DNA from: Planctomycetota bacterium | GTDB lineage: Bacteria; Planctomycetota; Phycisphaerae; Phycisphaerales; Phycisphaeraceae | Reading direction: 5' to 3' | NCBI GenBank assembly: GCA_024279275.1 | Contig: JAJRRS010000060.1 | Span: forward strand, 1-53,094 | Length of the DNA stretch: 53,094 nucleotides | Shown here: one piece after another, positions 36,618-45,161 of the stretch | Numbering within the stretch: position 1 is the stretch's first letter | Layout: every line of letters begins with the position of its first letter | Notes under the pieces: generated by a model | Seen by the model: the letters and a program-made list of their open reading frames with translations, nothing else | What the model was told of the DNA's origin: nothing | The model's database searches: none | Made by a program: the position numbers and the translations under genes

Positions 36618-37436
36618 CTAGGCTCCGCCCCGTTTGCGCAGTTTTTTATTGATAGACGTACCGGCACGGGCAAAGAAGTTCATGAGATTGAGTCGGCAGA
36701 GGATGAGGCGGTAGGGAGTGCTGGGGTCGTGTGAGAGGCAAGCAAAGGTTGGGCCGTAGCTTGGGTTGCCCGTGAGGTCGGCTGAGGCGCAGTGCCATTC
36801 CATTGGCTTAGTTGTATCGAATCCGTCCCAGCATGGGGCGTCCAGGTGCTTGAAGCGTTGGACGAAGGGGTCGTGGTCGCTGAAGAGGGTGCCGGGGACG
36901 TGGCGATTGAGGAAACGTCGGGTGGGGAGACTTTTGTAGGTGTCGTGGATGAAGACTTTCTGGACCTTACCGGTGCGGAGTAGTTGTAGTGCGAGGCGGA
37001 TGGCGCGGAAGCCTTTTGGGCCGTCGATGACGACGATTGCGCCGGGTTGCAGGTGTTTGAAAAGCAAGCGGCGTGAATCGCCGTAGAGAAGTTGGATGTT
37101 GTCGAAGTCTTTAAGACGGTCTTCGGCGACGGGTGCGTCGGGGGAGTTGCGGTCGAACTCGACGCTGATGATTTTTGTATTGGGGAAGATGCGTCCGAGG
37201 ACGAAGGTGCTTTGCCCTCTTGCGCGGCCGGACTCGAGGATAAGTGGGGCTGCGGTTTGGCCAGCGGCGGCGAGGACGAAAAGCATCTCGCTGAAGAAAA
37301 CGCCCTTGTCTTCGTAGGGGACGCCTTGGATGCTGGTGACGAAATCGTCCAAGGCCAGTTGGGCGCGATCAAGCAGGGCCTGATCGTTAAGCGGATCGGT
37401 TGAGGCGTTGATTGTGGGGGTATCGGTATGAGTCAC
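36618..37436 (-). CDS. SAM-methyltransferase-fold protein, specific function unknown
   Basis: 272 residues from GTG 37436. The central part shows a Rossmann motif-I-like loop (LILESGRARGQSTFVLGRIF), IISVEFDR (acidic ribose binder) and VVIDGPKGFRAIRLALQLL. This resembles class I methyltransferases or cephalosporin-hydroxylase-type proteins found in glycan loci. I could not name the reaction. It is directly upstream of asnB (2-base gap) and downstream of the DUF1501 gene, so it may belong to either unit. Confidence 0.7.
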   Translation of the reverse strand: MTHTDTPTINASTDPLNDQALLDRAQLALDDFVTSIQGVPYEDKGVFFSEMLFVLAAAGQTAAPLILESGRARGQSTFVLGRIFPNTKIISVEFDRNSPDAPVAEDRLKDFDNIQLLYGDSRRLLFKHLQPGAIVVIDGPKGFRAIRLALQLLRTGKVQKVFIHDTYKSLPTRRFLNRHVPGTLFSDHDPFVQRFKHLDAPCWDGFDTTKPMEWHCASADLTGNPSYGPTFACLSHDPSTPYRLILCRLNLMNFFARAGTSINKKLRKRGGA

Positions 37437-37467
37437 CGACCCACCAGAACAAAATCAGGGGGGGGTG

Positions 37468-38736
37468 TCAAACACGGAGGATGTTGGCGTGGTTGAAGGT
37501 TTTGCCGAGTGCGGCTGTGGAGTCAATTTTCATCCAGTTGTCCAGGACGGAGGCGTAGACGCTGCGGAAGTCGGTGTGGTGGATGAGGTCGCCGTCGTCG
37601 AGGTGGGTGAGGCTGGGGTGTTCGCCGATGAGGCCGGGGTTGACTTGTGGGCCGAAGAGGAACATGGGGCCTGCTGTGCCGTGGTCTGTTCCGCCGGAGG
37701 CGTTTTGTTTGACACGTCGGCCGAACTCGCTGAAGGCGACGGTGAGGACGCGTTGCTGGTGGCCGGTGGCTTTGAGTTCTTTATAGAAGGCGGACATGGC
37801 GGTGGCGAACTCGTTGAGCAGTCGTGTGTGTTGGCCTGCCTGGTTGGCGTGGGTGTCGAAGCCGCCCAGGGCGACGTAGAAGACACGGGTCGGCAACTCG
37901 GCGCGGACCATGGCGGCGATCATCTTGAGTTGTCTTGATAAAGAGTTGCCGGGGAATGACGTGGCGGGCTTCTGGTTGACGGCTTTACGGACGCGGTCGG
38001 AGGCAACCTGGGCATCCATCGCGGTTCGGAGGATGAAATCGGTGGGGCTGTTGCCGGGTGTGGATGTGGACGGCTGGTTGAGTTGGTCGTAGGTGTCGTT
38101 GAGCGCGGGGTGGAGGTCTCGGCCGGACCAACGGAACATCTCGGGGCGGTCGAAGGTGACGGGCTTGACGAATTTCCCCTGGGTCGCCAGTGGAGCTTGG
38201 GAGCCGAGGTTGATACAGGCGAGCGAGGTGTTTTTTTTCTCACTGCGTGTGGTGTCGAGGGCTTTACCGATCCAGCCGTGGCCTTTGCTGGTAAGGGTGT
38301 CGCCGGTGTGCCAGACGTCCATGCTGGCGAAGTGCGAGCGAATGGGGTTTGGGTAGCCGACGCCTTGGACGACGGAGGCGAGGCCGTCGCCGATCATGTC
38401 GTGTATGGGTCGCAGCGATGGGTGCAGGCCGATGCCGGCGTTTGTATCGAGCGTGATCAGGTCGGATTCGCGGACGGCCAGGCCGGATCGGCTTTTGTAA
38501 TAGTTATCCATACCGAAGGGGATGACGGTGTTAAGGCCGTCGTTGCCGCCGGAGAGTTGGACGACGACCAGGACACGGTCCTCGGGGATGCCGGGGTTGG
38601 TGGGGAGCGATCCGGCGGTCTGCGCCATCACGGTTGATGAGCGCGACAGGAAGATGGGGACGCTGGATACGGTCGAGACCATCGCCAAGCCGGAGTGCAG
38701 GAATTGTCGGCGTGTGTAGGCGGATGGGTCAGACAC
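37468..38736 (-). CDS. DUF1501 family Tat-exported protein
   Basis: 422 residues from GTG 38736 (AAGGA 8 bases upstream). The start SDPSAYTRRQFLHSGLAM is a twin-arginine signal. The body shows DUF1501 (sulfatase-like) features: VLVVVQLSGGNDGLNTVIPF, GIGLHPSLRPI, and VAFSEFGRRVKQN then GGTDHGTAGPMFLFG. Planctomycetes have many such proteins encoded next to DUF1800 proteins; their function is unknown, though an alkaline-phosphatase-like fold is usual. The DUF1800 gene is directly upstream. Confidence 0.92.
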   Translation of the reverse strand: MSDPSAYTRRQFLHSGLAMVSTVSSVPIFLSRSSTVMAQTAGSLPTNPGIPEDRVLVVVQLSGGNDGLNTVIPFGMDNYYKSRSGLAVRESDLITLDTNAGIGLHPSLRPIHDMIGDGLASVVQGVGYPNPIRSHFASMDVWHTGDTLTSKGHGWIGKALDTTRSEKKNTSLACINLGSQAPLATQGKFVKPVTFDRPEMFRWSGRDLHPALNDTYDQLNQPSTSTPGNSPTDFILRTAMDAQVASDRVRKAVNQKPATSFPGNSLSRQLKMIAAMVRAELPTRVFYVALGGFDTHANQAGQHTRLLNEFATAMSAFYKELKATGHQQRVLTVAFSEFGRRVKQNASGGTDHGTAGPMFLFGPQVNPGLIGEHPSLTHLDDGDLIHHTDFRSVYASVLDNWMKIDSTAALGKTFNHANILRV

Positions 38737-38787
38737 GGTGGGTTCCTTTTAGGACATTAAGCAAGCGGGCGTGGCGGCCGGTGTTTG

Positions 38788-38811
38788 GCGTGACAAATCG
38801 CGGCGCTTCAT
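38788..38811. repeat. Short palindromic repeat, family R2, copy 4 (diverged)
   Basis: GCGTGACAAATCGCGGCGCTTCAT compared with the R2 unit. Three substitutions. It lies between the DUF1800 and DUF1501 genes. Confidence 0.6.
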
Positions 38812-38853
38812 GGGATGCGTGGTTGCGGTGGGTGGTTGTGAGATGCGCTGGAT

Positions 38854-40362
38854 TTAACACAGTTGATACTCCGGCATCGCGGTGATGAGTGTCAATAGGG
38901 CGATCATGCTGTCGGGGGTGACGCCTTTGCTGCGGTCTTGCATGAACTTGACTAACGGTTCGCGGCGTGATGCGGGTGTGTGTTCGCCGAGCATGAAGTT
39001 GACTAGGTGGTCGACGACGGGTTTGGGTTCATGGCTATCGAGGTTGGCGAGCAGGGGCATCGGGTCGAAGCCGGTTTGGTTGCGGTTCCATTTTTTCTTG
39101 CGTGGGTCTTTGCCGGTGATGAGGTAGGTGCAGACGTTTTGGCGTGTGAATAAGGTCGAGGTGTTGATCCAGCTTCGCCCGCCGTCCCAACCGGCGACGC
39201 TTGGGGGGTCAAATAGGTCCTGGCCCATGATGCGCATGCCGTCGGAGAGTGTGCCGAGGCTGCGGGTCGGGGTGTTTAGAGAGCGTGCGGTTCCGATGAC
39301 GAGTTGGGCGGGGCTTTTTATTTTTTGGCCGACGATTTTTGGGTCGTAGAAGTGCTTGCTTAGGAATAGTGTTTTCAGGACGGGGGTGATCTGGTAGTTA
39401 TTTTTGCGGAGCATGGTGGCGATGCGCTGGATGACTGCTTTGTGTGGGCCTGGCACTTCATCGAGGTGGTCGGAGACGTCGGCGACGAAGTGGCGGTAGA
39501 GCTTGAGTGCGATGTATCGGGAGCAGGCGGGCTGATCGAGCAGGACATCGACGAAGTCGTCGCCGTCGAATTTACCGGTTTCGCCCAGGACGGTTTTTCT
39601 GGCTTTGTCGTGTCGGCGGTCGTGGAAGACGAAGTCGTTGTCATCGACGTGGTAGCCGGTGAGAGCGCGTGCGCCCTGCTTGATGTCGTCTTCGGAGTAG
39701 TTGCCTTCGCCGAGGGTGAAGAGTTCCATGAATTCACGGGCGAGGTTTTCGTTGGGCTTGCGTTTGTTGTTTTTGTCGTTGTTGAGGAATTTGAGCATGG
39801 CGGGGTCGCGGACGACGGCCCGGGCCAGGTCTGCGAAGCTGCCAGCGGCATGTTCACGGAAGAGTTGGTTCTGCTGATACATCAGGAAGGTGTCGCGGAC
39901 GTTGCGGTGGCGCGAGGCGAAGTGGCTGTGCCAGAGCAGGACGAGTTTTTCCTGTAGAGGTGAACGGGTATCGATCATCAGACGGACCCACCAGCGGCGG
40001 AGGTCGGCGAGCATGCGTCGATCCTGGGCACGTCGTTCGTTGATGATGCGTCGCGCTTCGGAACGGGCGGCCTCGTCGTTATTTTTTCTGGCCCTCATAA
40101 ACCGCTCGCGTTCTTCGGCGGTTGGCGGGTGGATCACATCCGGGTCGATGTCGGCGATGGCGATCTCGGTCGAGGGGGTTTTCAGGAGTTGGCGTATTGC
40201 CTGCTGCGGTTCCAGCTCGGCGAGTTGAGCGATTTCATGTGGGCCTGCGCCGAATCCTGCACGGAGCATGAGGTGTCTGGCCTGAGGCGGGCCGAAGTCG
40301 CTGGGCTTGATGGGAGTTAGTGAGGTGTCCATGTTCATTGTCGCCAAGTGATGTACCGCCAC
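38854..40362 (-). CDS. DUF1800 family protein
   Basis: 502 residues; ATG 40338 and 40332 are alternative starts, and none has a strong ribosome site. The conserved N-terminal part ARHLMLRAGFGAGPHEIAQL is followed by the DUF1800 body: LVLLWHSHFASRHRNVRD, NENLAREFMELFTLGEGNYS, DFVDVLLDQPACSRYIALKL and GWDGGRSWINTSTL. No signal peptide is visible at this start. It is predicted to act with the DUF1501 protein encoded next; role unknown. Confidence 0.9.
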   Translation of the reverse strand: MAVHHLATMNMDTSLTPIKPSDFGPPQARHLMLRAGFGAGPHEIAQLAELEPQQAIRQLLKTPSTEIAIADIDPDVIHPPTAEERERFMRARKNNDEAARSEARRIINERRAQDRRMLADLRRWWVRLMIDTRSPLQEKLVLLWHSHFASRHRNVRDTFLMYQQNQLFREHAAGSFADLARAVVRDPAMLKFLNNDKNNKRKPNENLAREFMELFTLGEGNYSEDDIKQGARALTGYHVDDNDFVFHDRRHDKARKTVLGETGKFDGDDFVDVLLDQPACSRYIALKLYRHFVADVSDHLDEVPGPHKAVIQRIATMLRKNNYQITPVLKTLFLSKHFYDPKIVGQKIKSPAQLVIGTARSLNTPTRSLGTLSDGMRIMGQDLFDPPSVAGWDGGRSWINTSTLFTRQNVCTYLITGKDPRKKKWNRNQTGFDPMPLLANLDSHEPKPVVDHLVNFMLGEHTPASRREPLVKFMQDRSKGVTPDSMIALLTLITAMPEYQLC

Positions 40363-40459
40363 GCACGACGTTACCGGCCTAACGAATCAGGGGCAAGGGT
40401 TATTGCGGGGTTGAAGGAAAAAAGTGTCTAACTGATCTGCGTCAAATCGTGTCTTTGCG

Positions 40460-40537
40460 TTATTCCATAGCGTCATAATGGACGCTGAGGCTCAACCGTG
40501 GGCTTCCGCCTACGGCTATGACGAACCTACTGGAATA
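40460..40537. repeat. Imperfect inverted repeat in the DUF1800-kinase gap
   Basis: TTATTCCATAGCGTCATA (40460-40477) and TATGACGAACCTACTGGAATA (40517-40537) are partly complementary; the centre has GTGGGCTTCCGCCTACGGC. It is similar in style to R3. No coding sequence is seen in the 219-base gap. Confidence 0.55.
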
Positions 40538-40581
40538 GTTGGCTTGAGAACGCTTTTAAGTTGGTCAAGTTCGTGTTTGTG

Positions 40582-42240
40582 TCAGCCTGGACCGATGGTA
40601 TCGGCGGACATGGGGACTTGATCGAATCGGACAGGGAGCAGGAGGGAGAAGGTGGTACCTTGCTTGCGGACACTTTCGACGGTGACGAAGCCGCCGTGCT
40701 CTTCGACGATTTTTTTGGTAACGACGAGTCCCAGGCCGGTGCCGCGGAGGCCCTTGGTGGAATGGAACGGCTCGAAGAGGCGGGCGAGGGTGGCTTTGGT
40801 TATGCCTTCGCCGTTGTCTGCGACGGTGATCTTAACGCGGTCGTTGTCGCCGTCGTAATCACAACGGAGGCTGACGACGCCGGTCTCGGGTTGTACGGCA
40901 TCGAGCGCGTTGTTGAGCAGGTTTAGTAGAGCCTGATGCACGCCGCCGGGATCGACCGGGACGGGGGGCATGTCGCTTGCGACGTCGATCAGGAGCGCGA
41001 CGTTCTTGCCATCAAATTGTTTTTGCACGAGGTCGGCAACCTCGGCGAAGAGTTGGTCGAGGTTGACCAGTTCCAGTTCGGGTTTGCGTTGTTTGGAGTA
41101 GGCGAGCATGTTCATGACAAGCTCGTAGATGCGTTCGACGTTGCGGGCGACGATCTCCCAGCCGCCTCGTGTGAGGTCCATGTTGTTTTTTCGCAGGCCC
41201 AGCTCGACGACATCTGCGCCGCCGCGCATGCCTTGGAGGATATTTTTGATTGAGTGCGAGAGGCTGGCGACGGTTTGGCCAACGGCGGCGAGGCGTTCGT
41301 CTTTGAGTCGGCTGTCGTAGAGTCTTGCGTTGGAGAGGGCGACGCCTGTTTGCACGCCGATGGCGGTGAGCAGGAGTAGTTGATCTTCGGTGTAGGTGTA
41401 GTTGGCGACCTTGGAGTCCAGGTGGATGACGCCGTAGAGTTTGTCCTTAAACTTGATGGGAACGCACATGGTGGAGCGTATGCCGTAGGCCTGGACGCTG
41501 CCGCCTCGGGAGAAGCGCTTGTCGGTCATGGCGTTACTGGAAAGCACACCAACGCCTTTTTTCATGACGTAGCGGACGATGGTTCGGCTGACGTTGATGG
41601 GGCCAACGTCTTTTTTCTTTTTCTTGATGCCGACGGGCGTGCGGTGGCGGACGAGGACGGGTTCGGGGATGACGTCGGGGTTGTCCTGAAGCAGGATGAA
41701 TCCGCGGTCGGCTTTGAAGTACTCGAAGATGATGTCCATCACACGCCCGAGCAGCTCCTGTTTGTCGGTGACGGAGCCGATGAGTGCGGTGAGTTCGTAG
41801 ATGACACGTAGCTGGAACTCGGCGGCCTGGCCGGGTTCGGGGACGGCCATAATCATGGAGTCGTCGTTGCTGGCGGCGGTGGATTCGATGCTGATGTCGA
41901 TCTCGGAACGGCGGACCATGCGGATCGAATCGCTTTTGGGTTTGGCGGTATCTTCGCCGAAGATGAAGAGGCTTGCGCCGGTGCGTACCTGGTCGCCGGG
42001 GCGGAGGAGTTTTCGCTCGGTGGTAACACGGATGCCGTTGACGAAGGTGCCGTTGGAGGATTGCAGGTCGCGGATGTACCACTTGCCGTTGTCGGGGGTG
42101 AGTTCGGCGTGTCGGCGGGAGATGGTCTGGTCGGTGGTTTCCAGAGCCTCGCTGGATCGGCCGATGAGTTGTGGCTCGTCGTCGGGCAGCTCGTAGCGCC
42201 GGCCCTTGTCGATACCCTTGATGACCGAAAGCACTAGCAA
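40582..42240 (-). CDS. FHA-GAF sensor histidine kinase
   Basis: 552 residues from TTG 42240, chosen because GGAG lies 9 bases before it (GTG 42234 is possible). Order: FHA ~25-95 (LIGRSSEALETTDQTISRRH, SSNGTFVNG), GAF ~140-305, dimerisation/H-box ~325-390 (VASLSHSIKNILQG with His as phosphoacceptor), HATPase ~430-540 (NLLNNALDAVQ, VADNGEGI, GTGLGLVVTKKIVEEHGG). It has no membrane segment, so it is cytosolic and reads a phosphothreonine partner through FHA plus a ligand through GAF. No response regulator is adjacent on this side; argH comes before it. Confidence 0.93.
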   Translation of the reverse strand: MLVLSVIKGIDKGRRYELPDDEPQLIGRSSEALETTDQTISRRHAELTPDNGKWYIRDLQSSNGTFVNGIRVTTERKLLRPGDQVRTGASLFIFGEDTAKPKSDSIRMVRRSEIDISIESTAASNDDSMIMAVPEPGQAAEFQLRVIYELTALIGSVTDKQELLGRVMDIIFEYFKADRGFILLQDNPDVIPEPVLVRHRTPVGIKKKKKDVGPINVSRTIVRYVMKKGVGVLSSNAMTDKRFSRGGSVQAYGIRSTMCVPIKFKDKLYGVIHLDSKVANYTYTEDQLLLLTAIGVQTGVALSNARLYDSRLKDERLAAVGQTVASLSHSIKNILQGMRGGADVVELGLRKNNMDLTRGGWEIVARNVERIYELVMNMLAYSKQRKPELELVNLDQLFAEVADLVQKQFDGKNVALLIDVASDMPPVPVDPGGVHQALLNLLNNALDAVQPETGVVSLRCDYDGDNDRVKITVADNGEGITKATLARLFEPFHSTKGLRGTGLGLVVTKKIVEEHGGFVTVESVRKQGTTFSLLLPVRFDQVPMSADTIGPG

Positions 42241-42298
42241 AGAAGATTACTCCGGACGGGGGTGGGTGAGTTCACGACACTGTAATTATTGTCCCGGA

Positions 42299-42323
42299 AC
42301 CCACGGATTCAATCCGTGGGCTT
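42299..42323. repeat. R3-like palindrome spanning the argH stop codon
   Basis: CCCACGGATTCAATCCGTGGG followed by CTTT. The argH stop TGA (42311-42309) lies in the middle of the palindrome, and the last four codons (Lys-Pro-Thr-Asp) lie in its right arm. Confidence 0.75.
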
Positions 42324-43754
42324 TAACCGTTCTTTCCATGACTTGAGTTGTTCCTGGAAGCCTGACAGGCCGGCGTTGCCTGCGGTTTGGTAGCGTTTGA
42401 CGACGTTCTCGGGGCCTAGCCAGTCGTAGACGTCTTGCTCCGCGACGGGTTTACTACCCGAATCCGTGCAGGCGGCGTTGAAGTCGTCGAGTGTCAGGAG
42501 CGATAGTTTTTCGTAGCCTTTGTCCCGGCAGTCCTGGACGAGTTTGCCGACGACCTGATGGGAGGTGCGGAAGGGGACGCCCTTGGTAACGAGGTATTCG
42601 GCGAGGCTGGTGGCGTCGAGGAAGCCTTTGTCGAGGCCTTGCTTGATTTTTTCTTCGTTGAACTTGGTGGTCTTGACGATGCGGGCGGCCATATCGAGGC
42701 AGTCGCAGACGGCGTCGTAGGCGGCGAAGACGTGGCGTTTGTCTTCCTGGAGGTCGCGGTTGTAGCCGATGGTCAGGCCCTTGCACATGGTGAGCAGGGC
42801 CATGAGTGAGCCGTAGACCAGGCCGGTCTTACCGCGGATGAGTTCGAGCATGTCGGGGTTTTGTTTTTGTGGCATCATGGACGAGCCGGTGGTGTAGAGG
42901 TCGTCGAGGGTGATGAAGCCGAACTCGGTGGTCGAGTAGATGATCCATTGTTCGGCCCAGCGGGAGAGCCACATGGAGGTCATGGACAGGGCGTAGGCGT
43001 AATCTACTGCTACATCTCGGGAAGCAGTCGCATAAATTGAATTCATGCTAATCGTAGATAGGTCTAGCCCTTCGGCACTAAGTTTTCGATCTAGCGGAAG
43101 GCTGGAACCTGCAATCGCCCCACTACCCAATGGGCTAACATCATTATAAGTCAGAGAAAAGAATCGACGTTGACATTCACACAAAGCCTCAAGCCATGCA
43201 AGCAACTCCGCTCCAACAACAATAGGTTGTGCCCGCTGAAGATGCGTATATGAGGGCATGACGATACTTCCGTCACGTTCTGCTAATTCAACAAATGCAT
43301 CGGCTAAGTTTTTAAATCTGCTCACAATCCCTTGGCATGATTCATTGACCCAAAGAACTAAATCAGTCGCCACTTGATCGTTGCGGCTGCGTCCTGTGTG
43401 TAGTTTGCGTCCGGCGTCGCCGGTTTTTTCGATGAGTGCGGCTTCGATGCACATGTGTACGTCTTCGAGTTCGACTTTCCAGCCGGGCCAGTGGTCACCC
43501 TGGTCGGTGATTTCGGATTTGATTTCGTTTAGGCCGCGTTCGATTTCTTTTAGGTCTTCGGGGGTGATGAGGTTGACGTGCTTAAGCATCCGGGCGTGTG
43601 CGATGGAGCCTTGGATGTCGTGGGTGTATAGTCGTTTGTCGTAGTCGAGTGATGAGACGAATCTTGCGGCGAGTGGGTCTGCGGCGGAGCCTTGGCCGGA
43701 CTTGGTGTGTTCCCAGGGTTTGGGGGCGGGTGTCGGGGCGTTTGGGGTGGTCAT
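42309..43754 (-). CDS. argH: Argininosuccinate lyase
   Basis: 481 residues from ATG 43754, which starts MTTPNAPTPAPKPWEH; a longer frame to 43796 lacks family features. Fumarase/aspartase superfamily marks: HTGRSRNDQVATDL, YTHLQRAQP (His loop, ~residue 171), and the signature GSSMMPQKQNPD near residues 287-298. It cleaves argininosuccinate to Arg and fumarate, the last step of arginine synthesis, in a cytoplasmic tetramer. A stretch at ~43003-43378, including the His loop, has different base composition and codon use (see findings). The stop lies in a dispersed palindrome. Confidence 0.96.
   Translation of the reverse strand: MTTPNAPTPAPKPWEHTKSGQGSAADPLAARFVSSLDYDKRLYTHDIQGSIAHARMLKHVNLITPEDLKEIERGLNEIKSEITDQGDHWPGWKVELEDVHMCIEAALIEKTGDAGRKLHTGRSRNDQVATDLVLWVNESCQGIVSRFKNLADAFVELAERDGSIVMPSYTHLQRAQPIVVGAELLAWLEALCECQRRFFSLTYNDVSPLGSGAIAGSSLPLDRKLSAEGLDLSTISMNSIYATASRDVAVDYAYALSMTSMWLSRWAEQWIIYSTTEFGFITLDDLYTTGSSMMPQKQNPDMLELIRGKTGLVYGSLMALLTMCKGLTIGYNRDLQEDKRHVFAAYDAVCDCLDMAARIVKTTKFNEEKIKQGLDKGFLDATSLAEYLVTKGVPFRTSHQVVGKLVQDCRDKGYEKLSLLTLDDFNAACTDSGSKPVAEQDVYDWLGPENVVKRYQTAGNAGLSGFQEQLKSWKERLKPTD
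43003..43378. other. Low-GC mosaic patch within argH
   Basis: My hand count over 43081-43380 gives about 46% G+C, against about 59% for 43381-43500. Third codon positions shift to A/T. The frame is kept throughout. The edges are sharp: about 43003 on the low side and 43378 on the high side. Confidence 0.8.
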
Positions 43755-43946
43755 AGACCGTAGTGTATGAGAAAGCAGGAAACGCAGGAAATTCAAGGCA
43801 CTCGCGATCGGTCACGAAGGCTCGATTTTCTGGTTAATGTGAGAAGGGTCGGTGAAGGGTGTATGAGATAAGGTACGGAGGGAACCGCAGCCTGACGGCT
43901 ACGGCTCGTTGAGTCAAAAACCAGGATTCATGTTTTTTCTATTTTG

Positions 43947-45107
43947 TTAGAAGGGCAGTTCGCCGTCGTCTTCGTCTTCGGGGGTGCCGAAGTAGCCGTC
44001 TTCGTAGGCGTCTTCGTCGAGACCGCGGTGGTGGATGCGGATGACTCTTGCGAGTGCATCGCCCAGGAGCGGGCCGATGGCTTCGGCGGTGTCGAGGACG
44101 GACTGGTCGAAGGGGTCTGAGCCGTCGCGAAAGAGTGTCACGATCGCGAGGGATTCGTTGTCGGATCGGCAGGCGAATGCGAGCATGTGGGAGTCGACCA
44201 TGAAGGCGGTGTCCCCGCCGAGCAGGTGCGAGAGGCTCTGGTTGTCGGTGATGTGGAGGATGTCCTCGTGCATGGCGACCTTCGGTGCCATGACGTCGGC
44301 GAGGTGCTGGAGGAGCATGTCGGCGGCGTCGGGGGTGCAGTCGTAGTTGACGTATCCGCCGAGGGTGTATTCGTCCATGCTCGAGGGGAGGAAGACGGCG
44401 GCGTTGGTTGCGCCTGCTTTCTCTACGAGGTGTTCGAGTGTTTTACGCAGGAGGTGTTCGAGGTCCAGTTCATCGCGGATGACGGCACCGAACTCGGAGG
44501 CCTGGACGACCTGCTGCATCTGTCCGGCCAATTCCTGATAGGCGGTGACCAGGTCGTTGCAGAGGATATCGACCTGCTTGCTGACATCGGCGCGGGCCTG
44601 ATTGAGTTTCTTGCAGAGTCGGCGGAGTCGGCGGATGCGTTGTGCCTGGTCGCGGCTCTTGCGTTGCTTGGCGATGACCTTTTTGATGCGCTCGTCTGCG
44701 TCCTTGGCATCGAAGGGCTTGACGATGTAATCCGAGGCACCGGCGCGGAGTGCTTTCATCGCTGCATCGGCGTTGGGTTCGTCACCGATGAGGATGGTGG
44801 CGGTGATGCGTCGGCTTTTGTTTAGTTCGTCGGCGAGTTCCAGGCCGTTGCCGTCGGGGAGTGCGGGGTTGATGATGGCGAGGTCGACGGATTTTTCTGT
44901 GAGTTGTGCGCGTGCCTCGGTGAGGGAGCGGGCGTAGGCGAGCTGGATCTGCTCGCCGGTGCCTGCGGACTGCTTGATGAGTTCGCTGATAGCCGGGTCG
45001 GTATCGACCAGGAGTACGCGGACTGTGCGTGATGTGGTGTCACGTCTTGCGACGCCGACACCGGATGACTTAGGCTTACTTCCCACAACTTTCTCCCTGC
45101 GGAACAC
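43947..45107 (-). CDS. Response regulator with degenerate receiver and C-terminal GAF-like domain
   Basis: 386 residues. Residues ~28-145 have the receiver fold: VLLVDTDPAIS (Asp35 and Asp37), KALRAGASDYIVKPF (Lys130). The phosphoacceptor position is Asn80 (VDLAIINPALPDG), not Asp, and the switch Thr is Gly108 (ATILIGDE). A coiled coil ~140-205 leads to a GAF-like domain (~210-355), and the chain ends in an acidic tail. It therefore probably works without phosphorylation. The HDOD-kinase gene lies 54 bases upstream in the same direction. Confidence 0.88.
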   Translation of the reverse strand: MFRREKVVGSKPKSSGVGVARRDTTSRTVRVLLVDTDPAISELIKQSAGTGEQIQLAYARSLTEARAQLTEKSVDLAIINPALPDGNGLELADELNKSRRITATILIGDEPNADAAMKALRAGASDYIVKPFDAKDADERIKKVIAKQRKSRDQAQRIRRLRRLCKKLNQARADVSKQVDILCNDLVTAYQELAGQMQQVVQASEFGAVIRDELDLEHLLRKTLEHLVEKAGATNAAVFLPSSMDEYTLGGYVNYDCTPDAADMLLQHLADVMAPKVAMHEDILHITDNQSLSHLLGGDTAFMVDSHMLAFACRSDNESLAIVTLFRDGSDPFDQSVLDTAEAIGPLLGDALARVIRIHHRGLDEDAYEDGYFGTPEDEDDGELPF

Positions 45108-45161
45108 TTCCGCAAACCCACCGCGTAAAGAAAGGGTGGGTCCATTGGTTTTGTCATCGGT

